A DNA stretch of 64,000 bases from Sulfitobacter sp. HGT1 (lineage in GTDB: Bacteria; Pseudomonadota; Alphaproteobacteria; Rhodobacterales; Rhodobacteraceae): contig NZ_BLWI01000002.1 in assembly GCF_013282155.1 (NCBI RefSeq), forward strand, positions 1 through 64,000. Direction: 5' to 3'. A model generated the notes under the pieces. It was not told the origin of the DNA. It saw only the letters and a list, made by a program, of their open reading frames with translations, and made no database searches. Both the position numbers and the translations under genes were made by a program. How positions within the stretch are numbered: the first letter of the stretch is position 1; each line of letters starts with the position of its first letter. Shown here piece after piece: positions 1-8,679 of the stretch.

Positions 1-98
1 CGATTTTGCTCTGACAGTGCCCATATGTAAGCTCCTGAAATGTTCTGTGGGCAATTCGTTTGTGGGCTGCAAGGCTCGGCTGGCCCCGCCAGCGCGGG

Positions 99-623
99 TC
101 AGAGATTTTTCAGAAAACCACGAATATTCTCTTCGGCAAAATCAAGAATGGCAGTGTCGTTCAGCTTGCCGGCGTCGACCTTTGCATTGGCCATGGGAAC
201 AACGACCTCTTTGCATGTATAGGTTTCTGCAAGCATGCCGTTGAGGATATACTTCAGGTGGGATTGCGCGCGCACCCCACCCAACGCACCACCGGATACG
301 GAAATGACAAAGCATTTCTTGCCCTTGAACACAGATTCAAACGCGGGCCGCGACGCCCAGTCGATCGCGTTCTTGAGAACGCCAGGAACGCTGTAATTAT
401 ATTCAGGCGTAACGAACACAAGACCATCGGCATCATGTATTTGCTTGATCAAACCAGTCGCCGCAGGCACGTCGCCCAGATCTGCATTGTAGTGCGGCAG
501 CCCACCGATGTCGGCGAAGCTGCAGGTCACATCAGACCCAAGCCGGTCAACAAGCGCGCGTGCCGCAGCTTTAGAAGCAGAGGCTGCCCGCAGGCTTCCG
601 ACCACGAAAAGTAGATTGGTCAT
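99..623 (-). CDS. NADPH-dependent FMN reductase family protein
   Basis: This 174-residue protein has the flavodoxin-like fold of the NADPH-dependent FMN reductase (chromate/quinone reductase) family. The phosphate-binding loop GSLRAAS lies at residues 9-15, and the segment PEYNYSVPGVLKNAIDW near residue 73 is the family signature around the flavin. Members move electrons from NAD(P)H to FMN, quinones or other small acceptors in the cytoplasm. It is the last gene of the minus-strand catabolic operon, 20 bp behind the TRAP large permease, so it probably supplies reduced flavin or reduces an intermediate of that pathway. The substrate cannot be told from the sequence. Length is normal and no defect is seen. 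Confidence 0.85.
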   Translation of the reverse strand: MTNLLFVVGSLRAASASKAAARALVDRLGSDVTCSFADIGGLPHYNADLGDVPAATGLIKQIHDADGLVFVTPEYNYSVPGVLKNAIDWASRPAFESVFKGKKCFVISVSGGALGGVRAQSHLKYILNGMLAETYTCKEVVVPMANAKVDAGKLNDTAILDFAEENIRGFLKNL

Positions 624-643
624 GGGTGATCTTCTCTATTTGT

Positions 644-1957
644 TTACAGACGGGCGAGCCACGTCGCGATTGAAGGGAAAGCAATGATCAGCGCCAGCGA
701 GACGAGCATGGCGATAACGAAAGGAAACGCCCCACGAAAGATTTGGCCGACTTTAAGGTCAGGGTCATCCATAGCGGATTTGATCGTGTAGACGGACAAT
801 CCAAAGGGCGGGGTCAGAAGTCCGATCTCAACGGCGACAACTGTCAGCACGCCAAACCAGATCAGGTCGAACCCGGCGGCATTGGCCACGGGCAAGGCAA
901 TCGGCAGCATGATCAACATGATCGAGATCGAGTCGATCAGACAACCCAGCGCGATGATGATCAGCAGATACAGAATGAGAAAGCCAAATGGACCAACCGG
1001 GCCAGACAGAAAGAATTCCGCCAGTTCGCGCGGCACGCCAGACAAAGCCAGCATGCGGCTAAAGAAGGTCGCGGCCATGATCAAAAGCAGGACAGATACG
1101 GTGATTTGACCGGTTTCGACCAACAGCTTCCAAAGCGTGCCATTCCCAAGCGACTTGCGCAGCAATGCGATGACCAGCGCGCCGAAGGCACCCGCTGCAC
1201 CAGCCTCGGTTGGGTTAAAGAACCCGCCGTATAAACCACCCAACACCAGCATCATCAGACTGACGATGGGTATCGACTTTCGGACAATTTCGCCTCCGGT
1301 AATATCGTGGAATTCGATCGTGTCCTCAGTGTTGGCAAACACAAAGTTCTTTTGGGTCTTCGCCAACAAAATGATCGTTGCTGAAAACAAAACCGCCAGC
1401 AAAAGGCCCGGCCCAATCCCGGCGAGGAACATCCGCCCGACCGATTCTTCGGCCAGTACCGCGTAGACAATCATCAACAGCGAAGGCGGGATCATCATGC
1501 CCAACACTGAGGAACCGGCGACAACGCCAGTTGCGAATTTCTTGGTGTATCCGTGTCGCGTCATTTCTGGCACCGCCACACGGCTAAAGACGGTTGCGGA
1601 TGCAATGGAAATGCCGGTGATCGAGGCGAACACAGCATTGGCAAAGACAGTGGCAATACCAAGTCCAGCAGTCACGCGCTTTAGCAAGCGTTCAAAAACG
1701 TCAAAGGTATCCTTACCGACCCCCGACACCGTCACAAGCAGCCCCATAAGAACAAACAGGGGCACGACGGCAAAGAGATATTCTTGCAGTGAATCGTTGG
1801 CCACCGCACCGATCATCCGTGTCGCAACGGCTTCATTCCGGATCAAGGCAACGCCTGCAAAAGACACAAGCAGCATCCCGATACCGATGGGTAGCCCGAT
1901 GTAGATCAACAGGATCAACGCGCCAATGGCGTATATCCCAATTTCAATAGGGGTCAT
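644..1957 (-). CDS. dctM: TRAP transporter large permease (DctM)
   Basis: The 437-residue, very hydrophobic protein is the large (12-TM) permease of a tripartite ATP-independent periplasmic (TRAP) transporter. It forms the sodium-coupled translocation channel in the inner membrane. Typical DctM features include the N-terminal membrane segments, a conserved Gly/Pro-rich region (FNPTEAGAAGAFGAL) in the middle and LLTPPFGLSVY near the C-terminus. Its start overlaps the stop of the small permease gene by 4 bp (ATGA), which implies translational coupling. The adjacent CoA-transferase and ring-cleavage genes suggest a carboxylate cargo, but the substrate is unknown. Confidence 0.93.
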   Translation of the reverse strand: MTPIEIGIYAIGALILLIYIGLPIGIGMLLVSFAGVALIRNEAVATRMIGAVANDSLQEYLFAVVPLFVLMGLLVTVSGVGKDTFDVFERLLKRVTAGLGIATVFANAVFASITGISIASATVFSRVAVPEMTRHGYTKKFATGVVAGSSVLGMMIPPSLLMIVYAVLAEESVGRMFLAGIGPGLLLAVLFSATIILLAKTQKNFVFANTEDTIEFHDITGGEIVRKSIPIVSLMMLVLGGLYGGFFNPTEAGAAGAFGALVIALLRKSLGNGTLWKLLVETGQITVSVLLLIMAATFFSRMLALSGVPRELAEFFLSGPVGPFGFLILYLLIIIALGCLIDSISIMLIMLPIALPVANAAGFDLIWFGVLTVVAVEIGLLTPPFGLSVYTIKSAMDDPDLKVGQIFRGAFPFVIAMLVSLALIIAFPSIATWLARL

Positions 1958-2523
1958 TGGGGGTCAGCTCCTGTGTCGGACGTCCGCAGGTTGCTTGCGG
2001 CCCGCACGATGAATTCAATTGCAGCCACGGTCACGCCCAACAGGATCATTGCGCGGAATGGCCACGTCGGCAGTGTCGCGATACCGGTGACACCGATAAA
2101 TTCGCCAGAGCTGAAATCTTTTTCGAAAATTCGCAGTGTTGACCACGCGATCAGGCCAAGCATGGCGGCACCAACAAAATCAAACAGAGCGGCAATCAAA
2201 CGGCCCGATTTGGGAAAGCGGCGCTTGAAAGGTGGCAGAAAAATCTCGGTCCGCGCTAGCCTGTCGGCCCGCACTGTCGTGGCAAGTTGCAGATAAACGA
2301 TCATCACCAGAACCAATGCCCCAAGTTCCGACACCAATGGCAAGGATGCGCCAAGCAGGTTGCGGAATACGATATCGGCGCAGATAATGATCATCAGAAC
2401 ACCGATCATCAGCGTTCCTAAGACCGCGAGGCCTTCCACGACGAATGCCCAAATGCGGGCAATACCGTGGCTGCCGTGCCCACGCGATACGCGGGCACTG
2501 TCTGGTTTGTTTTCAGTTTTCAC
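1954..2523 (-). CDS. dctQ: TRAP transporter small permease (DctQ)
   Basis: The 189-residue protein has the four-helix arrangement of the TRAP small permease, with a hydrophilic N-terminal extension of about 25 residues before the first membrane segment. DctQ supports the large permease and the binding protein in the inner membrane. It sits between the genes for its two partners, 12 bp downstream of dctP and overlapping dctM by 4 bp. Assignment rests on position, hydropathy and the stretch RIFEKDFSSGEFIGV between the second and third helices, which is common in this family. Confidence 0.88.
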   Translation of the reverse strand: MKTENKPDSARVSRGHGSHGIARIWAFVVEGLAVLGTLMIGVLMIIICADIVFRNLLGASLPLVSELGALVLVMIVYLQLATTVRADRLARTEIFLPPFKRRFPKSGRLIAALFDFVGAAMLGLIAWSTLRIFEKDFSSGEFIGVTGIATLPTWPFRAMILLGVTVAAIEFIVRAASNLRTSDTGADPQ

Positions 2524-2535
2524 AGGTCTGGACCG

Positions 2536-3606
2536 TTACTTGTCCCAGTCACGCGCAGGGGTTTCACCCGCAGCACGCAACCCGTCCATGTACTCTGACA
2601 AAAAGGCGGTACCGGGCGCGCCCTGCTCATCGACAGCAGCAGCCCATTCGCCAGCTAGGTCAGGCAGCATGTCCACCCAAGCCTGACGTTCGCCAGAAGG
2701 CATTTGGACGATCGTCACTGGTGGCGATTGCTCGGCACCATTTTCAACCATCAGATTCATCATCAACTCGTGACGATCCACCATGTCCTGTCCGTGGCTT
2801 TCTGTGTAGTAGGCACCGGCCTCGATCATCGCATTCTGTACTGCTTCTGGCAGGCCATCCCATGTGTCGCGGTTGATTGCGACAGCACCCGAGAACGCCG
2901 CACCGGCGTCGAAGCGGTTGATGTAAGGTGCGACCTCATAAAGCTTGATCGGCATCGCCCCAAGCGCCAACGTCAAAGCCCCGTCAGATACACCTGTCTG
3001 AACATCCGTGTAGAATGTTGTCAGCGCACCATCGACAGCGTTGGCACCCGTGCCACGCAGCCAGCTACCCAGAACACCGGGGGCAGAAAGCTTCATCCCG
3101 TTGATGTCGGCAATACCTGTCAGTGGTTCTTTGGTGTAGATGTCATATAGGTCCGTTGCGGTCAGGCCCAGAACCTTGAGGTTGTGATCTTCCCACTCAG
3201 CGCGGAAGGCGTCGTTTGTTTCAAACAGGCTTTCCATAACGTCCAGCAAGACGGGCGGGTTGGCTGTGGCAAACGGTGTATTGGTCGATACTTGGCTCAG
3301 TGGAAGCTTTGCCGCTTCCAAGAACGAGAACACCCAGCCTACGTCAGTGATGCCTTCTTCAACAGAACTCAGCGTTGCGTTGGCTTTATACAGCGTGCCG
3401 CCAAAGGCTTCGTTCCATGCGATTTCATATTCACCGCTTTCAGCAAGGATTTCATCCGTGCGCGCCATGAAATGCGTTTGGATCATGCCAACCCATGGCA
3501 CAACGGTTGGGTGGCTGGACGCCACTGTGATATCAATCGTCTCTTGCGCCAGCAAAGCCGCAGGAAAGGCGATCACCGCCGTCATTGTTCCTAGAAAAGT
3601 CTTCAT
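2536..3606 (-). CDS. dctP: TRAP transporter substrate-binding protein (DctP)
   Basis: This is the periplasmic solute-binding protein of the TRAP system, 356 residues including a signal peptide (MKTFLGTMTAVIAFPAALLA). The start at 3606 is chosen over an upstream ATG at 3639 because it gives a proper signal peptide and has the Shine-Dalgarno stretch GAGGGAGGAA just upstream. The mature part opens with IDITVASSHP, typical of DctP proteins, and ends in an acidic, Trp-containing helix. Family members bind organic acids through a conserved arginine. It follows a YCII gene in the same operon. The ligand is not identifiable, though the neighbouring genes suggest an aromatic or dicarboxylic acid. Confidence 0.9.
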   Translation of the reverse strand: MKTFLGTMTAVIAFPAALLAQETIDITVASSHPTVVPWVGMIQTHFMARTDEILAESGEYEIAWNEAFGGTLYKANATLSSVEEGITDVGWVFSFLEAAKLPLSQVSTNTPFATANPPVLLDVMESLFETNDAFRAEWEDHNLKVLGLTATDLYDIYTKEPLTGIADINGMKLSAPGVLGSWLRGTGANAVDGALTTFYTDVQTGVSDGALTLALGAMPIKLYEVAPYINRFDAGAAFSGAVAINRDTWDGLPEAVQNAMIEAGAYYTESHGQDMVDRHELMMNLMVENGAEQSPPVTIVQMPSGERQAWVDMLPDLAGEWAAAVDEQGAPGTAFLSEYMDGLRAAGETPARDWDK

Positions 3607-3625
3607 CGTATTCCTCCCTCGATGT

Positions 3626-4030
3626 TCAGTTGATTTCAAAAGTCTGTGTTGAGTAGTCGAGACGCACGCTTATTGACCCTTCGTTGATCATCCACGGGCG
3701 GACCGTGAAAGTGCGTGCGCCGCATTGATGCATGGGGTCGCGTTCTGCGATGGCGATGGCCTCCGCGCGCGATGCGGCGCGTATGACGACCATGCCTTCG
3801 CCCTCCCAATGGTCTTCGTCGTCGGTCCACAAGGGCCCTGCCGCATACATGATGCCGTCTTTTTCAAGCCCGACCTGAAAGGCAAGATGCGCCTCAAGAT
3901 TGGCAAAAACCGCGCCCAGCCCGTCTGTTGGCGTCGTAAAGATCGCGTAAAGCTGCTTTTGCAGCATCGCACTGCTGGCTTCACGCACGGCGGCGGCTGG
4001 TACGGCTTTGGGGTTGTCCACGTCACTCAT
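3626..4030 (-). CDS. YCII-domain protein
   Basis: A 134-residue protein with a YCII/ferredoxin-like domain at about residues 24-115. The His-Asp pair seen in this family is present (H48 and D58), followed by GPLWTDDED and the segment RAEAIAIAERDP that ends the fold. YCII proteins are small dimers; some act as dehydrochlorinases or isomerases in aromatic catabolism and many have no known role. The start is supported by GGAGGAG six bases upstream of ATG. It lies between the CoA-transferase and the TRAP binding-protein gene, so a role as isomerase or lactonase-like helper in the same pathway is plausible but unproven. Confidence 0.8.
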   Translation of the reverse strand: MSDVDNPKAVPAAAVREASSAMLQKQLYAIFTTPTDGLGAVFANLEAHLAFQVGLEKDGIMYAAGPLWTDDEDHWEGEGMVVIRAASRAEAIAIAERDPMHQCGARTFTVRPWMINEGSISVRLDYSTQTFEIN

Positions 4031-4061
4031 GTTGTTGCTCCTCCCTTGTAGCCCAATGGTG

Positions 4062-5210
4062 TCAGCTGGCTTTGCGCGCGCTGTTCAGTTCGGCCCTGAT
4101 TTCATCGCCGTGCTCATCAAGCGTCGGCGGCGGCAGAACCTCATATTCGGGCGTGTCATCAAAGCTGTAAGGCGGGCGCACCGTGGTAAAGCTGCCCATC
4201 TCGGCGTGCTCGGAAGTGACCGCGATGCGCAGATGCTTTGCTTGTGGGTCTTCAAGTGCCTCATCCGCGTCATAAGCCGGTGAATGCGGGACCTCTGCTG
4301 CCTCAAAGCGGGCACACCATGTGTCGCGCGTCTCAGCCTTGAAGATCGGCGTCAAAATCTCGATCATCTCGTCTTGATGTTTGATCCGCTCAAGACGTTC
4401 AGCAAATCGTGGATCTTCTTTCAGCGCCTCTTGCCCTGTCGCAGACAAGAACCCTTCCCAGAACTTGGTCGGCGAAGACATGTGAATGGCGACCCATTTG
4501 CCGTCGCTGCATTCGAAGGTGTAACTTTGGGACACAACCGGGCGCGACAGTGGGCCCATGACTTCACCCGCTGAATAGTGGTGCGTAAAGCTGTCGAGGT
4601 TGAAATGCGCCATCGCTTCCAACATCGAGATATCCAACCTGCGGCCCTTGCCCGAGACGCCACGTTCGACCAAGGCCGCCATAATGCCCATTGCGGCGTA
4701 TTGGCCAGTCACGGCATCGGCAATCGCAGGGCCGATAACCCGTGGATTTTTGGGCGGCGTAAGCAGACGCAAATACCCGCTCGCGGCCTGTGCAACAGTG
4801 TCATAAGCAGGGCGGTCGCGGTATGGACCAGACTTGCCAAATCCTGAAATCGCGCAATAGATCAGAGTTGGATTGATCTTGCGCAGATCCTCTCCTCCAG
4901 CACCCAGTTTTTCCGCCACACCGGGGCGGAAATTCTGGATGAACACATCCGCCGAGGCGATCAGATCATGAAACGTCGCCAGGTCGTCGGACAGCTTTGT
5001 ATCCAGCGCGATCGATCGCTTGTTACGGTTATACGTCTGGTAATGCGGTGAATAGAGCCCGCCTTTGAACGCACGGAACGGATCACCGGAACCGGGTCTT
5101 TCAACCTTGATGACATCGGCACCAAGATCGGCCAAATGCATCGAGGCTGCAGGACCGGTAATGTATGTTCCCATCTCGATGACGCGGATATTTTTCAGAA
5201 TTTTGACCAT
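4062..5210 (-). CDS. Family III CoA-transferase (CaiB/BaiF)
   Basis: The 382-residue protein matches the CaiB/BaiF (formyl-CoA transferase) family, which moves CoA between carboxylic acids in the cytoplasm. The N-terminal motif GPAASMHLADLGADVIKVE, the segment FIQNFRPG near residue 90 and the catalytic aspartate in IADAVTG (D165) are all present. The start at 5210 (MVKILKNIRVIEMG) is preferred to the ATG 66 bp upstream because it matches the family N-terminus and avoids overlap with the previous gene. The CoA acceptor is likely the product of the pathway encoded around it, and the citryl-CoA-lyase-like gene 10 bp upstream may act on the thioester it forms. Confidence 0.9.
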   Translation of the reverse strand: MVKILKNIRVIEMGTYITGPAASMHLADLGADVIKVERPGSGDPFRAFKGGLYSPHYQTYNRNKRSIALDTKLSDDLATFHDLIASADVFIQNFRPGVAEKLGAGGEDLRKINPTLIYCAISGFGKSGPYRDRPAYDTVAQAASGYLRLLTPPKNPRVIGPAIADAVTGQYAAMGIMAALVERGVSGKGRRLDISMLEAMAHFNLDSFTHHYSAGEVMGPLSRPVVSQSYTFECSDGKWVAIHMSSPTKFWEGFLSATGQEALKEDPRFAERLERIKHQDEMIEILTPIFKAETRDTWCARFEAAEVPHSPAYDADEALEDPQAKHLRIAVTSEHAEMGSFTTVRPPYSFDDTPEYEVLPPPTLDEHGDEIRAELNSARKAS

Positions 5211-5220
5211 AATGCCCGCC

Positions 5221-6030
5221 TCAGGATGTTGAATTTGAAGGTTTTGACGTCTCACCATCGTAGGAAATCGCCACATCGGCCTGATGCGACATGATGAACC
5301 CGATGGACCGCAGTGATTCTTCGTAAAGATGGGCTGCCAGACCGGCGGTGCGCGCCAATAGTGGCACCGCTTTCAGGGCCTCCAACGGCCAACCTGCATC
5401 CAGAATGACCGCCGGTATCGCACCGGACACATTGATTGGCAGCGGTCTGTTGATGATGCCGGGTGCGTGTTTGGCCAGCGCACGAAGCGTTTCAATATAT
5501 CTCCCTGTCACACCCAGATCATCTGCAATATCCAGCAATTTGATGGCACGCGGGTCACCGTCGCTGTGTTGGGGGTGGCCAAGGCCGGGGACTTTCTTGC
5601 GCTGCGCCTTGAGCTCGTTAAGGCATGCGATTGCCGCTGTCTCAAGGTCGGTGCCGTCGGCATCTGCCTTTGCCATGACCTGCGCCAGATATTGCCCAGA
5701 AACCTCGGTGCTGCCCGCCACAACAGAACCCATGCCCAGCAGACCTGCGGCCATAGCGCCCTGCCATGCCTCGGGGCCTGCGGCCAACGTCATGCGCGCC
5801 GCCTGAACGCTAGGGACCAACCCGTGTTCCGCAATCGCGACAAGACAAGCATCAAGCATCTTGCGTTGCGCAGATGATGGCTTTTGACCGATCACCAGCA
5901 GCCAAAAGTAGTCACTGAAATCAATCTGACCGATCAAATCGTCACACAGGTCATACCCCCGCACCGTGATCGAATCGACGTCCGATGTCGCGATTGCTGT
6001 TAAAGCCTGATCCTGTTTGCCAATTCGCAT
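5221..6030 (-). CDS. Citryl-CoA lyase / citrate synthase-like protein
   Basis: A 269-residue member of the citrate synthase superfamily, shorter than citrate synthase (about 430) and the size of the stand-alone citryl-CoA lyase-like group. The catalytic-type histidines are visible in AEHGL (H69) and GLGHPQH (H152), the latter equivalent to the GFGHRVY loop, followed by DPRA. Such proteins cleave or form a C-C bond between a CoA thioester and an oxoacid. The start at 6030 has AAAAAGGA upstream and replaces an unlikely ATG at 6078. As first gene of the minus-strand operon, paired with a CoA-transferase, it probably performs the retro-Claisen step that ends the pathway. The true substrate is unknown. 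Confidence 0.82.
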   Translation of the reverse strand: MRIGKQDQALTAIATSDVDSITVRGYDLCDDLIGQIDFSDYFWLLVIGQKPSSAQRKMLDACLVAIAEHGLVPSVQAARMTLAAGPEAWQGAMAAGLLGMGSVVAGSTEVSGQYLAQVMAKADADGTDLETAAIACLNELKAQRKKVPGLGHPQHSDGDPRAIKLLDIADDLGVTGRYIETLRALAKHAPGIINRPLPINVSGAIPAVILDAGWPLEALKAVPLLARTAGLAAHLYEESLRSIGFIMSHQADVAISYDGETSKPSNSTS

Positions 6031-6052
6031 ATTGTGTCCTTTTTCGCATACC

Positions 6053-6064
6053 GAAAATATTTTC
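6053..6064. promoter_or_regulatory. Palindrome resembling an IclR-type operator
   Basis: The perfect 12-bp palindrome GAAAATATTTTC lies in the 159-bp divergent region, 23 bp upstream of the citryl-CoA-lyase-like start. Its form is close to the known IclR-type consensus (TGGAAAT-ATTTCCA). Because an iclR-family gene starts at 6190 on the other strand, this is a reasonable binding site for that regulator. The role is inferred from position and symmetry only. Confidence 0.4.
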
Positions 6065-6189
6065 TCTTGCCGAAACAATTGCAGCGAATTAAGGTTTCGT
6101 CAAGCTTCATGTTTCCTGCCAACATCACGGCACTTCATTGAAACAAAAACGGGAGGCAAAGATGACGGCGAATTTGAACAAGGTGCTGC

Positions 6190-7050
6190 ATGCTTGAGCT
6201 TGGAAAAAATCAGGATCCGGCAGCGTCTAAGCCAACGCAGAAGCGCAACAAAAACGAGCTTGAAAGACCAGCCGAATTTGTCGAGGCGCTTGCAAAAGGC
6301 CTTGCTATTATTGAAAGTTTTGATGTCTCCAGCCCCGAAATGACCCTCAGCGAAATTGCGCGGAAGGTCGGCCTAAGCCCAGCGGCTGCGCGACGGAGTC
6401 TGATCACGCTCAAGACGCTTGGCTATGTCGGGCAAAACAACAAACGCTTTCACCTTCGCCCCAAGATCATGACCTTGGGATCAGCGTTCTACTATTCAGC
6501 GCGAATCGATGAAGTGCTCCAGCCATTCCTGCGAGATTTGGTGGCAAGGTTCGGCGATGCCTCTTCTGTTGGCACGCTCGATGGCAAGGACGTGATCTAT
6601 ATTGCCCACAGTTCTGTTCAGCGCGCGCGCCGTGCCGCAGCGGTCGTTGGTGCCCGTTACCCGGCCTACGCGACATCGCTTGGTCGCGTCTTGCTTGCCG
6701 GTCTTCCAGACGCTGAACTTGATGCCTATTTTGACGACCTTGTCATTGCGCCGCTCACATCCAAGACAATCACCGATCCAACCGCATTACGTGCAGAAAT
6801 TGATGCCGCGCGCGCGGCGCATTATTCAACGACAGTAGATCAGCTTGACTATGGGATCACCGCGCTGGCCGTCCCGATACGCGCGGTGGATGGCCGGACA
6901 ATCGCTGCCCTCAATACATCAGGCTACAGCGGCATCATTGATGCCGACTATTTGATCAACGAACGGCTACCGCAAATGCGCGCCGTAGCATCCAGCATTG
7001 CTGAGACCCTCACGCGCTATCCCGCGCTTGCATCGGTCATCGGACAATAG
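6190..7050 (+). CDS. IclR family transcriptional regulator
   Basis: The 286-residue protein has the IclR layout: an N-terminal winged helix (residues about 35-95, with LSEIARKVGLSPAAARRSL as the helix-turn-helix) and a C-terminal effector-binding domain containing DGKDVIYIAHS and the closing block ALNTSGYSG. IclR regulators of this branch (PcaR/PobR/PcaU type) usually control aromatic acid degradation and respond to a pathway intermediate. It is transcribed away from the CoA-lyase/TRAP operon and leads the amidohydrolase-dioxygenase genes, so it probably controls both arms. The N-terminal 30 residues are charged and poorly conserved, and the exact start is less certain. Confidence 0.9.
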   Translation: MLELGKNQDPAASKPTQKRNKNELERPAEFVEALAKGLAIIESFDVSSPEMTLSEIARKVGLSPAAARRSLITLKTLGYVGQNNKRFHLRPKIMTLGSAFYYSARIDEVLQPFLRDLVARFGDASSVGTLDGKDVIYIAHSSVQRARRAAAVVGARYPAYATSLGRVLLAGLPDAELDAYFDDLVIAPLTSKTITDPTALRAEIDAARAAHYSTTVDQLDYGITALAVPIRAVDGRTIAALNTSGYSGIIDADYLINERLPQMRAVASSIAETLTRYPALASVIGQ

Positions 7051-7077
7051 AAGGTCTTTCAGGAGGGAAAACCAAAC

Positions 7078-8589
7078 ATGTGTAGACTTTGCGATCCGCA
7101 AAAACCCCAGTTGCCCTGCCCCACGCGGCGCGACTTTCTTAAGGCAAGCGCCGTCGCGGGCGTCGCTGGCACAGCCGGTATTTCAATCGCGGGCACGGCC
7201 CACGCGCAACAAGCTGCTGCTTCAACATTGCCCGAAGGCGTCGGAACACCCGGTCGGCGTGTACTGATCAAAGGCGGTGCTGTCATGTCGATGGACGACG
7301 CCGTGGGCAACTTTGCCGTGGGTGATGTCTTGATTGACGGCAAGAATATTATTGCCGTGGGTGCCAATATCGATGCGCCCGACGCGGCCGTGATTAATGC
7401 GGCAGGCAAGGTCGTCATGCCCGGGTTTGTTGACACACACCACCACCAGTTCGAAACCGCCCTGCGCAGCCAACTGTCCAACGGTATTCTTGTCAACGAT
7501 GGCCGCCCTGCAAATGCATCCAATTATTACGAGACGATCCTGCAGGGATTTTCCATGCATTATCGTCCCGAGGACGTCTATATCAATGAACTGTTTGGCG
7601 GCATCTCGCAGCTTGATGCTGGCGTCACAACCGTCATGGATGTCAGCCAGATCCACCATTCGCCAGAACATTCAGACGCGGCCATCGAGGGCCTGCGCGA
7701 TGCGGGTCGTCGCGGTGTCTTTGGCTATTTCGAAGGTTGGGGCGATCGCGCCAAATATCCGGGGGATGCTGCGCGCATCAAAGAACAGTACTTTTCATCC
7801 GACGACCAACTGACAACAATGGTCATGGGCGGCGAAATATACCTTCCCGGATACGAAGAAGCGTGGAAAATCGGCCGCGAATTGAGCCTGCCGATTGCAC
7901 TGCATGTGGTCGGAACGTTTGGTATGCAACCAACCTTTGACGAACTGGGCGCTGCTGGCATGTTCGGCGAAGACAATATTTTCATCCACATGACCGGAAT
8001 GTCTGATGAAGGTTGGAAGTACGCTCAGGACGCCGGTGCGCACATCTCACTTTCGGTCCCGATTGAGATGCACATGCGCCACGGCACGCCGCCGATCCAG
8101 AAGGCCATCGACATGGGAATGTCCACGTCATTGTCGACGGACGTGGAATGCACCATGACGGCTGATTTCTTTACCCAGATGCGCGGCTTGATCACGCTGC
8201 AACGCATGATTGCCAACGAAAAGGCGCTGTCAGGTCAGGAATATCCAGAACTGATGCAGTGCATGCAAGCCATTCGCCATGCCACGATGGGCGGCGCTGA
8301 AGGGCTGAAGCTGGATCGCAAGATCGGGTCACTGACGCCGGGCAAAGAGGCAGACATCATCCTGCTGGATGCCGAAGCTATCAATGTTGCACCGCTGAAC
8401 AATGTCCCCGGTGCCGTTGTGACCCTGATGGAGCGTAGCAACGTCGATACAGTTATGGTCGCCGGTCAGGTGAAGAAATGGAAAGGCCAGATTCTGGGCT
8501 TTGACATCGAACGCCTGCGCGGCGAGTTGGAAGCAAGCCGCGACTATCTGTTCGAAGCCGCTGGCGTCGAACGCGACCTTTTCGCCTAA
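7078..8589 (+). CDS. Tat-exported amidohydrolase family protein
   Basis: A 503-residue metal-dependent amidohydrolase with a twin-arginine signal (PTRRDFLKAS, residues 15-24) and likely cleavage after AHA near residue 43. Metal ligands of the cytosine deaminase/TrzN-type subgroup are visible: HxH at H121/H123, H276 (IALHVV), H304 (FIHMTG) and D355 (LSTDVE). Members hydrolyse C-N or C-halogen bonds on rings. Export to the periplasm is unusual for this subgroup and fits a first hydrolytic step before TRAP uptake. An odd feature is Cys2, Cys5 and Cys14 ahead of the arginines. A Shine-Dalgarno AGGAGGG precedes the start. The substrate is unknown. Confidence 0.88.
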   Translation: MCRLCDPQKPQLPCPTRRDFLKASAVAGVAGTAGISIAGTAHAQQAAASTLPEGVGTPGRRVLIKGGAVMSMDDAVGNFAVGDVLIDGKNIIAVGANIDAPDAAVINAAGKVVMPGFVDTHHHQFETALRSQLSNGILVNDGRPANASNYYETILQGFSMHYRPEDVYINELFGGISQLDAGVTTVMDVSQIHHSPEHSDAAIEGLRDAGRRGVFGYFEGWGDRAKYPGDAARIKEQYFSSDDQLTTMVMGGEIYLPGYEEAWKIGRELSLPIALHVVGTFGMQPTFDELGAAGMFGEDNIFIHMTGMSDEGWKYAQDAGAHISLSVPIEMHMRHGTPPIQKAIDMGMSTSLSTDVECTMTADFFTQMRGLITLQRMIANEKALSGQEYPELMQCMQAIRHATMGGAEGLKLDRKIGSLTPGKEADIILLDAEAINVAPLNNVPGAVVTLMERSNVDTVMVAGQVKKWKGQILGFDIERLRGELEASRDYLFEAAGVERDLFA

Positions 8590-8604
8590 AGCATGACCTA
8601 TATC

Positions 8605-8654
8605 CCCGCAGCAACATGCTGCGGGATCACCTTATGAACAGGCCCGACCGGGCC
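8605..8654 (+). other. Two intercistronic hairpins
   Basis: Between the amidohydrolase and the dioxygenase genes lie a perfect 9-bp hairpin (CCCGCAGCA, loop ACA, TGCTGCGGG at 8605-8625) and a short second one (GGCCC, loop GACC, GGGCC at 8641-8654). There is no U-tract, so they are more likely to set the relative mRNA levels of the flanking genes than to act as full terminators. Confidence 0.4.
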
Positions 8655-8679
8655 ACCCGATTGATGAAGGAGTGATAAT

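Noticed and set aside
79-93. Hairpin GCTGGC/GCCAGC beside the FMN reductase stop
   Set aside because: Short stem with three-base loop and no U-tract; not enough to call a terminator.
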